This document shows, piece after piece, positions 29,269-37,513 of a stretch of DNA of 50,827 bases. Both the position numbers and the translations under genes were made by a program. Under the pieces are notes generated by a model. That model did not search any database, was not told where the DNA came from, and saw only the letters and a list, made by a program, of their open reading frames with translations. Every line of letters starts with the position of its first letter. The first letter of the stretch is position 1. The stretch lies in the NCBI GenBank assembly GCA_030431335.1, contig JAUIJH010000019.1, positions 1 through 50,827 of the forward strand, written 5' to 3'. The stretch comes from Alphaproteobacteria bacterium (GTDB lineage: Bacteria > Pseudomonadota > Alphaproteobacteria > Rhizobiales > Amorphaceae).

Positions 29269-30306
29269 ATGCACGGGGAGACCATCGAGGGATATCACGT
29301 CGAGGCGTTCGCGGAGATCTTCCGCGCCTCGGACATCGGTCCCCACGAGACCGTCGCCATATTGGCCGAGACCGGTTCGCGCGGCATCAACGTCGCCATC
29401 GCCGAGCTGGCGCTGGCGCAGCTCGGGGTGCGCCCGTTCCGCCTCGTGGCGCCGACGCCCAAGATGGGGGCGATGATCGTGCGCTCCACCGGCGCCTCGC
29501 GGGTGCTGGCCGGGGCCGCGATGGCGCCGCTGGTGGCGGCGATGAAGGCCGCCGACGTGGTGGTGGACCTCACGCTGGAGGGGCTGATGCACGCGCCGCA
29601 GTTGGGCGAGATCCTCGCCGCCGGCACGCGCATCCAGGTGATCTCGGACGAGCACCCGGACATGCTCGCCCGCATGCCGCCGGACCCTGCGCTGAAGGAG
29701 GCGGTGCGCGCCGCCGCCCGCCGCGCCCGCGAGGCGAAGACGATGACCGTCACGTCCCCCGCCGGCTCCGACCTCACCGTGGACATGGCGGGCGCGCAGA
29801 CTGTCGGCATCTGGGGCTGGACCGACAAGCCCGGCACGCTCGCCCACTGGCCGGGCGGCATCGTGGTGTCGTTTCCGCGCGCGGGCACGGTGGCCGGCCG
29901 CCTGGTGCTGTCGCCCGGTGACATGAACCTCACCTACAAGCGCTACGTGGAGAGCCCCGTGGCGCTGACGCTGGAGGGGGACCGCGTCGTCAAGGTGGAA
30001 GGGGAGGGCGTCGACGCGCGGCTGATGCGGGACACACTGGCCGCCTGGGGCGACGCGGACGCTGCCGCGGTCAGCCACGTCGGCTGGGGCCTCAACCCGG
30101 CCGCGCGCTGGGACGCGCTGACGATGATGGACAAGGCCGACACCAACGGCACGGAGCTGCGCGCGGTCGCCGGCAACTTCCTGTTTTCCACCGGCGCCAA
30201 CGAGTTTGCCGGCCGGTTTACCGAAGGCCACTTCGATCTGCCGATGATGGGATGCACCATCAGCCTGGACGGAACGCCCGTGGTGGAGTACGGCCGGCTC
30301 CTATGA
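29269..30306 (+). CDS. NicX-like 2,5-dihydroxypyridine 5,6-dioxygenase (M29-fold)
   Basis: A 345-residue member of the family containing NicX, the Fe(II) extradiol dioxygenase that opens 2,5-dihydroxypyridine in nicotinate degradation, and related to M29 aminopeptidases. The NicX metal ligands are matched by His270 ([10 protein letters not shown]), His321 and Asp323 ([10 protein letters not shown]); the [10 protein letters not shown] segment and [12 protein letters not shown] are also shared. ATG 29269 has AAGGA upstream. The gene is divergent from mccB and overlaps the next gene by ATGA. No other nic genes are visible, so the actual substrate may be another hydroxypyridine or heterocycle. 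Confidence 0.8.
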   Translation: MHGETIEGYHVEAFAEIFRASDIGPHETVAILAETGSRGINVAIAELALAQLGVRPFRLVAPTPKMGAMIVRSTGASRVLAGAAMAPLVAAMKAADVVVDLTLEGLMHAPQLGEILAAGTRIQVISDEHPDMLARMPPDPALKEAVRAAARRAREAKTMTVTSPAGSDLTVDMAGAQTVGIWGWTDKPGTLAHWPGGIVVSFPRAGTVAGRLVLSPGDMNLTYKRYVESPVALTLEGDRVVKVEGEGVDARLMRDTLAAWGDADAAAVSHVGWGLNPAARWDALTMMDKADTNGTELRAVAGNFLFSTGANEFAGRFTEGHFDLPMMGCTISLDGTPVVEYGRLL

Positions 30307-30866
30307 CAGCCATGGACAAGAGCGCCCTACGCCCGATCGCGGCGGCACGGCGGGCGGAAGCGGCGGCGCAGAGGCCCGACGCTGGCGCGGCGTTGGCGCG
30401 CATCGCACCACCGCTCGCGGCCCGGTGCGTCGCCGCCTACAGGCCGATCCGCAGCGAAATCGACCCGATGCCGCTGGCCCGCACCATCGTCGCGCGCGGC
30501 GCCGCTTTGGCGCTGCCGGTGGTGGAGCCGGGCGGCATCGTCTTCCGCGCCTGGGCCGAAGGCGAGCCTTTGGCGAGGCACGGCCGCTTCGCCATCGAGG
30601 AGCCGGCCGGCGCGATGGTCGAGCCCGATCTCGTCCTGGTGCCACTTCTGGCCTTCACGCGCGCGGGCGGCCGGCTCGGCTACGGCGCGGGGCACTACGA
30701 CCGCTATCTCGCCGCCCACCCCGGCGTGCGGACCGTCGGCGTCGCCTTCGCGGCGCAGGAATTGCAGGAATTGCCGCTCGAACCCCACGATCAACGCCTC
30801 GACGCCATCGTGACGGAAGAGGCGTTCATCGCGGTGAAGGAGGGCGTGTGCGTCTCATCTTCCTAG
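30303..30866 (+). CDS. 5-Formyltetrahydrofolate cyclo-ligase family protein
   Basis: Converts 5-formyl-THF to 5,10-methenyl-THF with ATP (MTHFS/YgfA/FthC). The 187-residue protein shows CVAAYRPIRSEIDPMPL, ALALPVVEPGGIVFRAW, DLVLVPLLAFTRAGGRLGYGAGHYDRYLA and the final VGVAFAAQELQELPLEPHDQRLDAIVTE, all conserved blocks; the GRLGYGAGHYDR motif holds the ATP/folate site. The ATG overlaps the NicX-like stop; a second in-frame ATG lies at 30312. It overlaps the next gene by 19 bases. Confidence 0.93.
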   Translation: MTAMDKSALRPIAAARRAEAAAQRPDAGAALARIAPPLAARCVAAYRPIRSEIDPMPLARTIVARGAALALPVVEPGGIVFRAWAEGEPLARHGRFAIEEPAGAMVEPDLVLVPLLAFTRAGGRLGYGAGHYDRYLAAHPGVRTVGVAFAAQELQELPLEPHDQRLDAIVTEEAFIAVKEGVCVSSS

Positions 30867-31693
30867 GCGACGTCGTGGGCCGGGCGGGCCGGCAGGCTCT
30901 CACCACGCAACTGCCGCGCCTGATCGACCGCTTCGATGTCGATTTCGCGGTGGTCAACGGCGAGAACGCGGCGGGCGGCTTCGGCATCACCGAGGAAATC
31001 GCCCAGGAATTCCTCGACGCCGGGGCCGATTGCATCACCACCGGCAACCATGTGTGGGACCAGCGCGAGGCGCTGGTGTTCATCGAGCGCCAGCCGCGCA
31101 TGTTGCGGCCGATCAACTATCCCCGCCACACGCCGGGTTCGGGCGCGGCCATGTACACCGCGCGCAACGGGGCGCGTGTGCTGGTCGCCAACGTGATGGG
31201 CCGCATCTTCATGGACGCGCTGGACGATCCGGTGCGCGCGCTGGAGGCCGCGCTCGACGTGCACCGGCTGGGCAGCGAGGTGGACGCGGCGGTGGTCGAC
31301 GTCCACGCCGAGGCCACCAGCGAGAAGCAGGTGTTCGGCCACCTCCTGGACGGCCGCGTGTCGCTGGTGGTGGGCACGCACACCCATGTGCCGACCGCCG
31401 ATCACCGCGTGCTGCCGGGCGGCACGGCCTTCATCACCGACGTGGGCATGTGCGGCGCCTATGACGGCGTGATCGGCATGGACAAGGGCGAGCCCGTCCG
31501 CCGCATGGTGGAGCGGACGCCCGGCCAGCGCCTCGGCCCGGCCACGGGTCCCGGCACCGTCTGCGGCGTCGCCGTGGAGACCGACGACCGCACGGGGCTG
31601 GCCGAATGGATCGCCCCGATCCGCGTCGGCGGCGACCTTGAGGACACCTTGCCGCTGCGCTGGGAAAAAACCGCCGCAACCGCCTCCTCCTGA
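30848..31693 (+). CDS. YmdB-family metallophosphoesterase
   Basis: A 281-residue dinuclear metal phosphoesterase of the YmdB family, known as a cyclic-nucleotide phosphodiesterase in Bacillus. Motifs appear in order: FLGDVVGRAGR, VVNGENAAGGFGI, TTGNHVWDQREAL, VDVHAEATSEK, VVGTHTHVPTADHRVLPGGTAFITDVGM. The start is GTG 30848, preceded at optimal distance by GAAGGAGGG inside the end of the folate gene. The pairing of the folate cyclo-ligase gene with YmdB is common in alphaproteobacteria. Biological substrate not known. Confidence 0.92.
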   Translation: MRLIFLGDVVGRAGRQALTTQLPRLIDRFDVDFAVVNGENAAGGFGITEEIAQEFLDAGADCITTGNHVWDQREALVFIERQPRMLRPINYPRHTPGSGAAMYTARNGARVLVANVMGRIFMDALDDPVRALEAALDVHRLGSEVDAAVVDVHAEATSEKQVFGHLLDGRVSLVVGTHTHVPTADHRVLPGGTAFITDVGMCGAYDGVIGMDKGEPVRRMVERTPGQRLGPATGPGTVCGVAVETDDRTGLAEWIAPIRVGGDLEDTLPLRWEKTAATASS

Positions 31694-31714
31694 GCCGAAT
31701 CGGACCGCGCCGCG

Positions 31715-31770
31715 CCGCCAATCCCCGCCGCCGCGTGGGCATAGCCGTGCGCTTTACCGGGGATTGGCGG
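31715..31770. repeat. 13-bp perfect inverted repeat between YmdB gene and luxI
   Basis: Left arm CCGCCAATCCCCG (31715-31727) and right arm CGGGGATTGGCGG (31758-31770) are exact reverse complements around a 30-base loop. It starts 21 bases after the YmdB stop and ends 175 bases before luxI. No T-run follows. It may be a terminator-like mRNA end, or a binding site; the arms are too long to be chance. Confidence 0.7.
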
Positions 31771-31832
31771 GGGCACGGCGCGCACAACCCGTCAAAGCCC
31801 CGCCGCCACCCGCCGTTCTACACGGGGATAGG

Positions 31833-31881
31833 CCGGGCATGGGCTGGGTCGCGGGCCGGGCATAAACCGGACCGGGCATAA
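31833..31881 (+). repeat. Direct repeats CCGGGCAT(AA) upstream of luxI
   Basis: CCGGGCAT occurs at 31833-31840, 31856-31863 and 31872-31879; the last two extend to CCGGGCATAA and are spaced 16 bases apart. They lie 65-113 bases upstream of the luxI ATG, in the expected promoter zone. Candidate regulator-binding repeats; no known consensus is recognised. Confidence 0.45.
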
Positions 31882-31945
31882 GTAATCAACGCGATCCGAC
31901 GGGTAAATAAACTCACCTTCGACAAATAAATCGGAGGAGGGTTCG

Positions 31946-32593
31946 ATGTACTTCATTCTTCGCGGTGACCAGCTCGCGCAATATAGCGGTCTCTCGGACC
32001 AAATGTTCAAGTTGCGTGCGAAGGTGTTTCGCGACGAGTTGCAGTGGGTCGACGTGGAAGGCGAGCGCGAGTGCGACGTCTATGATGGGATGAACCCGAT
32101 CTATGTGCTGCACACCGATCCGCTGGGCCTGCATCTTTACGCTTGCGGCCGGCTGATGCCGACGGCCGGGCCGACGCTGCTGGCCGATGTGTTCGGCGAC
32201 ACCATCCCCGATGCCGATTTCGCGTCGCCCTTCGTCTGGGAGATCACGCGGCTTTGCATCGACGACGAGCTGATCCGCGCCCATGGCCGCGATGCGGAGC
32301 GCCTCACGATCCTGCGCTCGCTGCATGTGGCGGCGCTGGAGTTCGGGCTGGAGGCCGGCGTCGAGACCTACCTCGCCAACTTCGATGATCTGCGCCTTCG
32401 CATGTGGCGGCGCATGCATGTCCATTTCGATGTGATCGGCACGTCGGATGCGTTCTCCACCCGCGTTCATCTCGGCGTGACGGAGTGCAGCGAAGAGGTG
32501 CTGCAGGCGGCCCGCGCCCGTATCGGGCTTGCCGGCCCGCTGCTGTCGGGGCCGCCGCAGTTGGCCCGCAGCGCCATGCTGGCGGCGGCGTAG
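31946..32593 (+). CDS. Acyl-homoserine-lactone synthase (LuxI family)
   Basis: Makes N-acyl-homoserine lactone from SAM and acyl-ACP or acyl-CoA. The 215-residue protein carries the invariant LuxI residues at near-canonical positions: Arg24, Phe28, Trp34, Asp44, Asp47, Arg69, Glu99 and Arg102 (LRAKVFRDELQW, ECDVYDG, CGRLMPT, VWEITRLCID). ATG 31946 is preceded by the strong site GGAGGAGGG. It faces a luxR gene convergently 64 bases downstream. Acyl-chain specificity cannot be read; the Thr/Ser equivalent near residue 140 region was not interpreted. Confidence 0.95.
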   Translation: MYFILRGDQLAQYSGLSDQMFKLRAKVFRDELQWVDVEGERECDVYDGMNPIYVLHTDPLGLHLYACGRLMPTAGPTLLADVFGDTIPDADFASPFVWEITRLCIDDELIRAHGRDAERLTILRSLHVAALEFGLEAGVETYLANFDDLRLRMWRRMHVHFDVIGTSDAFSTRVHLGVTECSEEVLQAARARIGLAGPLLSGPPQLARSAMLAAA

Positions 32594-32657
32594 TGGGCTG
32601 CGCCGACGCCTTCGCGCTGGCTATGTGCCTGCGCTACTCGTTCGCCCTCGCCGGGGC

Positions 32658-33467
32658 CTACGCTCCGTCGTCGTTCAAAAGGTTGAGCCGGACGGCCTTG
32701 ACGGCCGCTTGCGTCTTGGTCCCGCATTCGAGCTTGAGGCGCGCCGACTTCAGGTAGGTGCGCACCGTGTGCTCCGACAGCCCGGTGATGATGGCGATGT
32801 CGGGCACCTCCTTGCCCTCCGCCACCCAGCGCAGCACCTCCTTCTCGCGCGGGCTGAGCCGCGGCGGCGGCCCTTCGTCGCCAAACAGCTCCTTGACCCC
32901 GCGCCGGTGCAGCGCCGTCCCGACTTCGATGAGATCCTTCAGGAACACTTTCTTGTACTCGCTCCACGCCGCGCCCGTCAGATCGCTCGAGACGGACAGG
33001 ATGCCGCGTTGGCTGTTCCGGTTGGTGAGGGGGATCAGCAGGCCGTTGCTGCCGACGTGGAAGCGCGCCGCATCGGCGAAGAATTGCGCGACCTTTGGGT
33101 CCGAACGGTCGATGTCGGCCCAGTCGAACGGCGCGGAACGGCGGAATCCCTCACGCATGATGGGGTCGATGCGCCAGTAGCGCTTCAAGAGATAGCGCGC
33201 CACCCACATGGCCGGATAAGTGGAGCGGACGAAGGGATCCTTGGCGGGATCGCTGCCGTAGCGGGCGGCGAGATAGCTGAGATGCTTCATCTGGAAGGCG
33301 GTGCGGACCGCGTCCACCGTTCGCTCCATGCCTCGGATCGCGGCAACGGCCTCGATGGCGGACGCCGCCAGGACGGTGCCGTTCGGCGGCTTCACCGGGC
33401 CGCTCTCGCAGGCGGGTTTCATGCCGCCCCTCCCGTGCACGTCGATGCGTTCAGTCCTGTCACTCAC
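32658..33467 (-). CDS. LuxR-family quorum-sensing transcription regulator
   Basis: AHL-responsive regulator (269 residues from the chosen start). The autoinducer-binding domain (about 60-190) keeps the ligand-pocket residues Trp88, Tyr92, Asp101-Pro102 and Trp116, and the C-terminal GerE HTH (204-265) has Glu208, Leu212 and Gly218 (LSPREKEVLRWVAEGK). These complete sets suggest a functional AHL receptor rather than a degenerate solo. I chose GTG 33467 because GGGAGGG and GGAGGG lie just upstream; a GTG at 33503 is in frame but has no ribosome binding site and would place a palindrome inside the coding region. Convergent with luxI. Confidence 0.92.
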   Translation of the reverse strand: MSDRTERIDVHGRGGMKPACESGPVKPPNGTVLAASAIEAVAAIRGMERTVDAVRTAFQMKHLSYLAARYGSDPAKDPFVRSTYPAMWVARYLLKRYWRIDPIMREGFRRSAPFDWADIDRSDPKVAQFFADAARFHVGSNGLLIPLTNRNSQRGILSVSSDLTGAAWSEYKKVFLKDLIEVGTALHRRGVKELFGDEGPPPRLSPREKEVLRWVAEGKEVPDIAIITGLSEHTVRTYLKSARLKLECGTKTQAAVKAVRLNLLNDDGA

Positions 33468-33479
33468 AGCCCTCCACCC

Positions 33480-33494
33480 TCCCCAATTTGGGGA
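33480..33494. promoter_or_regulatory. Perfect palindrome in the luxR leader
   Basis: TCCCCAATTTGGGGA is a perfect 7+7 inverted repeat with one central base, ending 13 bases upstream of the preferred luxR GTG and partly overlapping its ribosome-binding region. It could be an operator or an RNA hairpin that masks the ribosome binding site. Confidence 0.5.
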
Positions 33495-33510
33495 TAGTGC
33501 CACCAGACCG

Positions 33511-33530
33511 TTCTGCGATCTATAGTAGAA
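33511..33530. promoter_or_regulatory. Lux-box-sized imperfect palindrome
   Basis: TTCTGCGATCTATAGTAGAA is a 20-base imperfect palindrome (seven of ten pairs match), the length of a lux box, located between luxR and the small divergent gene. It could serve either gene. No canonical consensus match is claimed. Confidence 0.35.
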
Positions 33531-33564
33531 ATTAACGCAGCAAAAAATCTTGGGGTTGTACGAG

Positions 33565-33834
33565 ATGAGCGCTCCCGATCAGGACTTCAATACCCTCGCC
33601 ATCGCCATGCAGGACTTTTTCAACGCCGTGGATTGGCGCACCGACGTCACGGTGCAGCGTGCCGCCGACGAGACGGAGGCGCTGTTCGGCGCCGAGGCGC
33701 CGCTGGAGGCGATGATCAAGGCGTGCGACCACATGCGCGAGAACGAGCACGACGAGTGCACCTTCTGGATGAACGTGTGCCGGGCGCTGATGGCGCCGGA
33801 GCTGGTGGCGGGCGGCTACGTCACGCTGCACTGA
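33565..33834 (+). CDS. Small acidic protein divergent from luxR (unknown)
   Basis: An 89-residue acidic protein (MSAPDQDFNTLAIAMQDFFNAVDW...), predicted all-helical, with three cysteines in ACDHMRENEHDECTFWMNVC. I do not recognise a family. It begins at ATG 33565, about 97 bases from the luxR start on the opposite strand and shares a regulatory region that contains a 20-base palindrome. Its codon use and GC content match the surroundings, so it is probably real. A quorum-controlled function is only inferred from position. Confidence 0.6.
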   Translation: MSAPDQDFNTLAIAMQDFFNAVDWRTDVTVQRAADETEALFGAEAPLEAMIKACDHMRENEHDECTFWMNVCRALMAPELVAGGYVTLH

Positions 33835-33967
33835 GCCCGCCGCGCGGAGGCCGGCTGCCGCTGCCGGCCGGCGGCGGCACCAGCGGCGGGTGACGTTCGC
33901 GGTGTCGCCCCACCTTTTCATCCGCCCCGCTAATCGGTACATCGGCGGGATGCGTAGGGGGTGAATG

Positions 33968-34717
33968 ATGGCCGGCCACTCAAAATTCAAGAACATCATG
34001 CACCGCAAGGGCGCTCAGGACGCCAAGCGGTCGAAACTGTTTTCCAAGCTGTCGCGCGAAATCACCGTCGCGGCCAAGATGGGCACGCCCGACCCCGAGA
34101 TGAACCCGCGCCTGCGCCTGGCGATCGCCGCGGCCAAGGCCCAGTCGGTGCCCAAGGACAACATCGAGCGGGCGATCAAGAAGGCCGCCGGCGACGAGGA
34201 CGCCAACTACGACGAAGTGCGCTACGAGGGCTACGGGCCCGGCGGCGTCGCGGTGCTCGTGGAAGCGCTGACCGACAACCGCAACCGCACCGCCGGCGTG
34301 ATCCGCGCCGCCTTCTCCAAGCATGGCGGCGCGCTGGGCGAAACCGGCTCCGTCGCCTTCATGTTCGACCGGGTGGGCGAGATCGAGTACGCGGGCACCG
34401 CCGCCGACGCCGACCAGGTGATGGAAGCGGCCATCGAGGCGGGCGCCGACGATGTCGTCTCGGACGAAGAGACGCACGTCATCACTTGCGCCTTCGAGAA
34501 CGTGGCGGAGGTCTCCTCGGCGCTGGGCGAGAGCCTTGGCGAACCGCAGTCCGTGCGCATCGTCTGGCGGCCGCAGACCGGTACGGCCGTGGACGAGGAC
34601 AAGGCCGCCACCCTGATGAAGCTGATCGATGCGCTGGAAGACGACGACGACGTCCAAAACGTCTTTGCAAATTACGAAATCAGTGATGAGGTGATGGAAA
34701 AGCTGGCCGCCGCTTAG
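33968..34717 (+). CDS. YebC/PmpR-family protein (TACO1-like)
   Basis: A 249-residue YebC family protein, described in other bacteria both as a transcription regulator and as a ribosome-associated factor that relieves stalling (TACO1-like). Signature: [83 protein letters not shown]. The start is the second ATG of ATGATG (33968), which matches the family N-terminus; AGGGGGTGA lies upstream. YebC before ruvCAB is a widespread conserved order. Confidence 0.96.
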   Translation: MAGHSKFKNIMHRKGAQDAKRSKLFSKLSREITVAAKMGTPDPEMNPRLRLAIAAAKAQSVPKDNIERAIKKAAGDEDANYDEVRYEGYGPGGVAVLVEALTDNRNRTAGVIRAAFSKHGGALGETGSVAFMFDRVGEIEYAGTAADADQVMEAAIEAGADDVVSDEETHVITCAFENVAEVSSALGESLGEPQSVRIVWRPQTGTAVDEDKAATLMKLIDALEDDDDVQNVFANYEISDEVMEKLAAA

Positions 34718-34731
34718 GCAGGGAGGGGCCG

Positions 34732-35265
34732 GTGCGACAGGGGTTTCAAGTCATGCCAGTGTGGTCTTTGGCGGCCGCCATCATCGTGGTTCTCGCGTTT
34801 GCCTTGTTGCGCAGGCGCCGAACGGTACGAACCGCGCGCCCGGTCGCCCCGCCGCCGAGCCGTCCCGCCCCCAAGCCGATGCTGGAGGCGCCTCCCGTGC
34901 GCTCGCGCATGTCGGCCCTGAGCGACGTGGACGACCCGCTCACGGCGACGGCGACGCTGGTGCTCGTGGTGACGGGGCCGGCCGGCTGGCCCCGCATCCG
35001 CGCCAAGGTCCACGACGAGCTCGCCGGTGTCACCAACCGCGAGCGGGCGGGCGACGCCATCATGTTTGCAGAGTGGGCGGTGCGGCAGGGGCTCGACGAG
35101 CACCACGCCATCGAGGTGCTGACCCACACGCTGTGCCGCCATCTGGGGCAGACGGAGTTGAGGCTGGTGGTGGCGCTGCTGGACGCGGCCGCCGCCGCCG
35201 GTGGCCCGGAGGCCGAACCCTATGCCGATTTCGCCAAATCCGGGCTCGCCGCCACCGCCTCGTGA
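34732..35265 (+). CDS. Membrane-anchored protein of unknown function
   Basis: A 177-residue protein with one N-terminal transmembrane helix (about 8-26, PVWSLAAAIIVVLAFALL), a basic stop-transfer RRRR, a proline-rich linker (about 35-52), then a helical domain from about 63 (ATATLVLVVTGPAGWPRIRAKVHDELAGVTNRERAGDAIMFAEWAVRQG) that may be TerB-like in fold. GTG 34732 is supported by GGGAGGGG just upstream. It lies 14 bases after yebC and precedes ruvC by 80 bases. I do not recognise a named family. Confidence 0.7.
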   Translation: MRQGFQVMPVWSLAAAIIVVLAFALLRRRRTVRTARPVAPPPSRPAPKPMLEAPPVRSRMSALSDVDDPLTATATLVLVVTGPAGWPRIRAKVHDELAGVTNRERAGDAIMFAEWAVRQGLDEHHAIEVLTHTLCRHLGQTELRLVVALLDAAAAAGGPEAEPYADFAKSGLAATAS

Positions 35266-35345
35266 GGCAATGCCCTGTGGGTTCGCCGCAATCCTAGTGA
35301 CGGACGGTTCATACCTTCGCCATAGTGTCCGCCGCAGGAGGCGAG

Positions 35346-35837
35346 ATGGCGATCACCATACTGGGCATCGATCCCGGATTGCGATCCACGGGCTGGGGCG
35401 CCATCGCGGCCGATGGCTCGCGCCTGTCCTTCGTCGCGGCCGGCACCATCTCATCGGCGGCAAGCGATCCGCTCGCCGAGCGCCTCGCCGCGCTCTATCG
35501 CGGCCTTAGCGCCGTGCTCGAGGCCATCGCACCGCAGGAGACGGCCGTGGAGCAGACCTTCGTCTCGCGCGATGGCGCGGCGACGCTGAAGCTCGGCCAG
35601 GCCCGCGGCATCGCGCTCCTGGCGCCGTCGATGTGCGGCTTGCCGGTGGCCGAGTACGCGCCCAACCTCGTGAAGAAGACCGTGGTTGGCGCCGGCCATG
35701 CCGACAAGCACCAGATCCGCCACATGGTGAAGATGCTGCTGCCCCGCGCCGACGCCACCACCGAACACGCCTTCGACGCGCTGGCCATCGCCATCTGCCA
35801 CGCGAGCCACCGCCGCTCGCTGGAGCGCGCGGCATGA
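35346..35837 (+). CDS. ruvC: Holliday junction endonuclease RuvC
   Basis: Resolves Holliday junctions by paired nicks. The 163-residue RNase H-fold protein has the first catalytic Asp in [16 protein letters not shown], Glu in [10 protein letters not shown], and the C-terminal Asp in [16 protein letters not shown]. In the last motif a Glu sits where E. coli has Asp138, while the Asp141 equivalent is kept. ATG 35346 has AGGAGG seven bases upstream; an in-frame ATG-like extension to 35325 lacks homology. Overlaps ruvA by ATGA. Confidence 0.96.
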   Translation: MAITILGIDPGLRSTGWGAIAADGSRLSFVAAGTISSAASDPLAERLAALYRGLSAVLEAIAPQETAVEQTFVSRDGAATLKLGQARGIALLAPSMCGLPVAEYAPNLVKKTVVGAGHADKHQIRHMVKMLLPRADATTEHAFDALAIAICHASHRRSLERAA

Positions 35838-36430
35838 TCGGCCGTCTCAAGGGCACCGTGGTCGAGCTGGGCGAGGCGGCGATCGTCGATGTCGGCGGCG
35901 TCGGCTACGAGGTTCACATGCCGGTGCGCGAACTGGCGACGCTGGCGGTGGGCGACGCCGTCACCCTCGTCATCGAGACGGTGGTGCGGGAGGATCTGAT
36001 CCGCCTCTACGGCTTCCGCGACGCGGCCAGCCGCGACTGGTTCCGCCTGCTGCAAGGGGTGCAGGGCGTCGGCGCCAAGGTTGCGCTCGGGGTGCTGTCG
36101 GTGCTGCCGCCCGATGCGCTGGGCGCGGCCATCGTCGCGGGCGACCGCGTCGCCATCGCCCGCGCGCCGGGCGTGGGCAAGCGCGTCGCGGAGCGCATCG
36201 CGACGGAGCTGCGCTCCAAATCGCCCGCCGCGCCGCTCGCCATCCTGCCGGCCACCGCCACGCCGCTCCCGCCGGCGGACGCCCACCTCGCCGATGCCAT
36301 CTCCGCCCTCGTCAACCTCGGCTACGACGAGGCGAGCGCCCGCACCGCCGTCGTCGCCGCCCGCGGCGAACGGCCCGACGCGGCCGCCGCCGAGCTGATC
36401 CGCGCCGGCCTCAAGGCGCTCGCGGCATGA
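35834..36430 (+). CDS. ruvA: Holliday junction branch migration protein RuvA
   Basis: Tetrameric DNA-binding subunit that targets RuvB to Holliday junctions. The 198-residue protein has the OB-fold N-terminus [30 protein letters not shown], two HhH motifs ([17 protein letters not shown] and [19 protein letters not shown]) and the C-terminal RuvB-binding domain ([24 protein letters not shown]). ATG 35834 overlaps the ruvC stop and the ruvA stop overlaps ruvB, giving a fully coupled ruvCAB unit. Confidence 0.97.
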   Translation: MIGRLKGTVVELGEAAIVDVGGVGYEVHMPVRELATLAVGDAVTLVIETVVREDLIRLYGFRDAASRDWFRLLQGVQGVGAKVALGVLSVLPPDALGAAIVAGDRVAIARAPGVGKRVAERIATELRSKSPAAPLAILPATATPLPPADAHLADAISALVNLGYDEASARTAVVAARGERPDAAAAELIRAGLKALAA

Positions 36431-37455
36431 ACCCGCGCGCGCTGTCGCCCGAGGAGCAGGCCGACGACCACGACGTCGCGCTGCGCCCCACCCGGCTGAG
36501 CGAATTCATCGGCCAGCCCGCCGCCCGCGCCAACCTCGACGTGTTCGTGAAGGCGGCGCGCCAGCGCGGCGAGTCGCTCGACCATGTGCTGCTGGTCGGC
36601 CCGCCCGGGCTCGGCAAGACGACCTTGGCGCAGATCGTCGCCCGGGAGCTCGGCGTCAACTTTCGCTCCACCTCCGGGCCGGTGATCGCCAAGGCCGGCG
36701 ATCTCGCGGCGCTGCTCACCAATATGGAAGAGCGCGACGTCCTCTTCATCGACGAGATCCACCGGCTGTCGCCGCATGTGGAGGAAATCCTCTACCCGGC
36801 GATGGAGGATTTCCAGCTCGACCTCATCATCGGCGAGGGACCGGCCGCCCGCTCGGTCAAGATCGACCTCGCCCGCTTCACCCTGGTGGGGGCCACCACG
36901 CGGCTCGGCCTGCTCACCACGCCGCTGCGCGACCGGTTCGGCATCCCGCTGCGGCTGGAGTTCTATTCCACCGAGGATCTCACCCGCATCGTGACGCGCG
37001 GCGCGAGCCTGATGGGCATCGCCACCACGCCGGACGGGGCGGAGGAGGTGGCCAAGCGCGCCCGCGGCACGCCGCGCATCGCTGGCCGCCTGCTGCGGCG
37101 GGTGCGCGATTTCGCCATCGTCGGCGGCGCCGACGCGATCACGCGCGAGATCGCCGACGGCGCGCTGCTGCGCCTCGACGTGGACGCGGCCGGCCTCGAT
37201 ACGCTCGATCGCCGCTACCTGACGCTGATCGCGGACAATTATGACGGCGGTCCGGTGGGCATCGAGACGCTGGCGGCGGCCCTCTCGGAACCCCGCGACG
37301 CGCTGGAAGATATCGTCGAGCCCTATCTCCTGCAGCAGGGCTATCTGCAGCGCACGCCGCGCGGCCGGTTGCTCACCAAGCGCGCCTTCGCCCACCTTGG
37401 CCGCGCCATCCCCACCGACGACAGGCTGCCCCCGGATCTGTTCGAAGCCCCATAG
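36427..37455 (+). CDS. ruvB: Holliday junction branch migration ATPase RuvB
   Basis: Hexameric AAA+ motor that drives branch migration. The 342-residue protein shows [19 protein letters not shown], Walker [12 protein letters not shown], Walker [13 protein letters not shown], sensor 1 [19 protein letters not shown] with the arginine finger, sensor 2 [14 protein letters not shown] and the winged-helix end [16 protein letters not shown]. The ATG overlaps the ruvA stop. It converges on the oxoamine synthase gene, with 58 bases between. Confidence 0.98.
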   Translation: MNPRALSPEEQADDHDVALRPTRLSEFIGQPAARANLDVFVKAARQRGESLDHVLLVGPPGLGKTTLAQIVARELGVNFRSTSGPVIAKAGDLAALLTNMEERDVLFIDEIHRLSPHVEEILYPAMEDFQLDLIIGEGPAARSVKIDLARFTLVGATTRLGLLTTPLRDRFGIPLRLEFYSTEDLTRIVTRGASLMGIATTPDGAEEVAKRARGTPRIAGRLLRRVRDFAIVGGADAITREIADGALLRLDVDAAGLDTLDRRYLTLIADNYDGGPVGIETLAAALSEPRDALEDIVEPYLLQQGYLQRTPRGRLLTKRAFAHLGRAIPTDDRLPPDLFEAP

Positions 37456-37513
37456 GCGACGCGCACGCGGCCTGTGGACCGCGCCACAATCGATCGTCGC
37501 GGGGTGGCAGGCT

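Noticed and set aside
32598..33497. Plus-strand open frame opposite luxR
   Set aside because: Antisense of a luxR gene in which all conserved residues are in the minus-strand frame.
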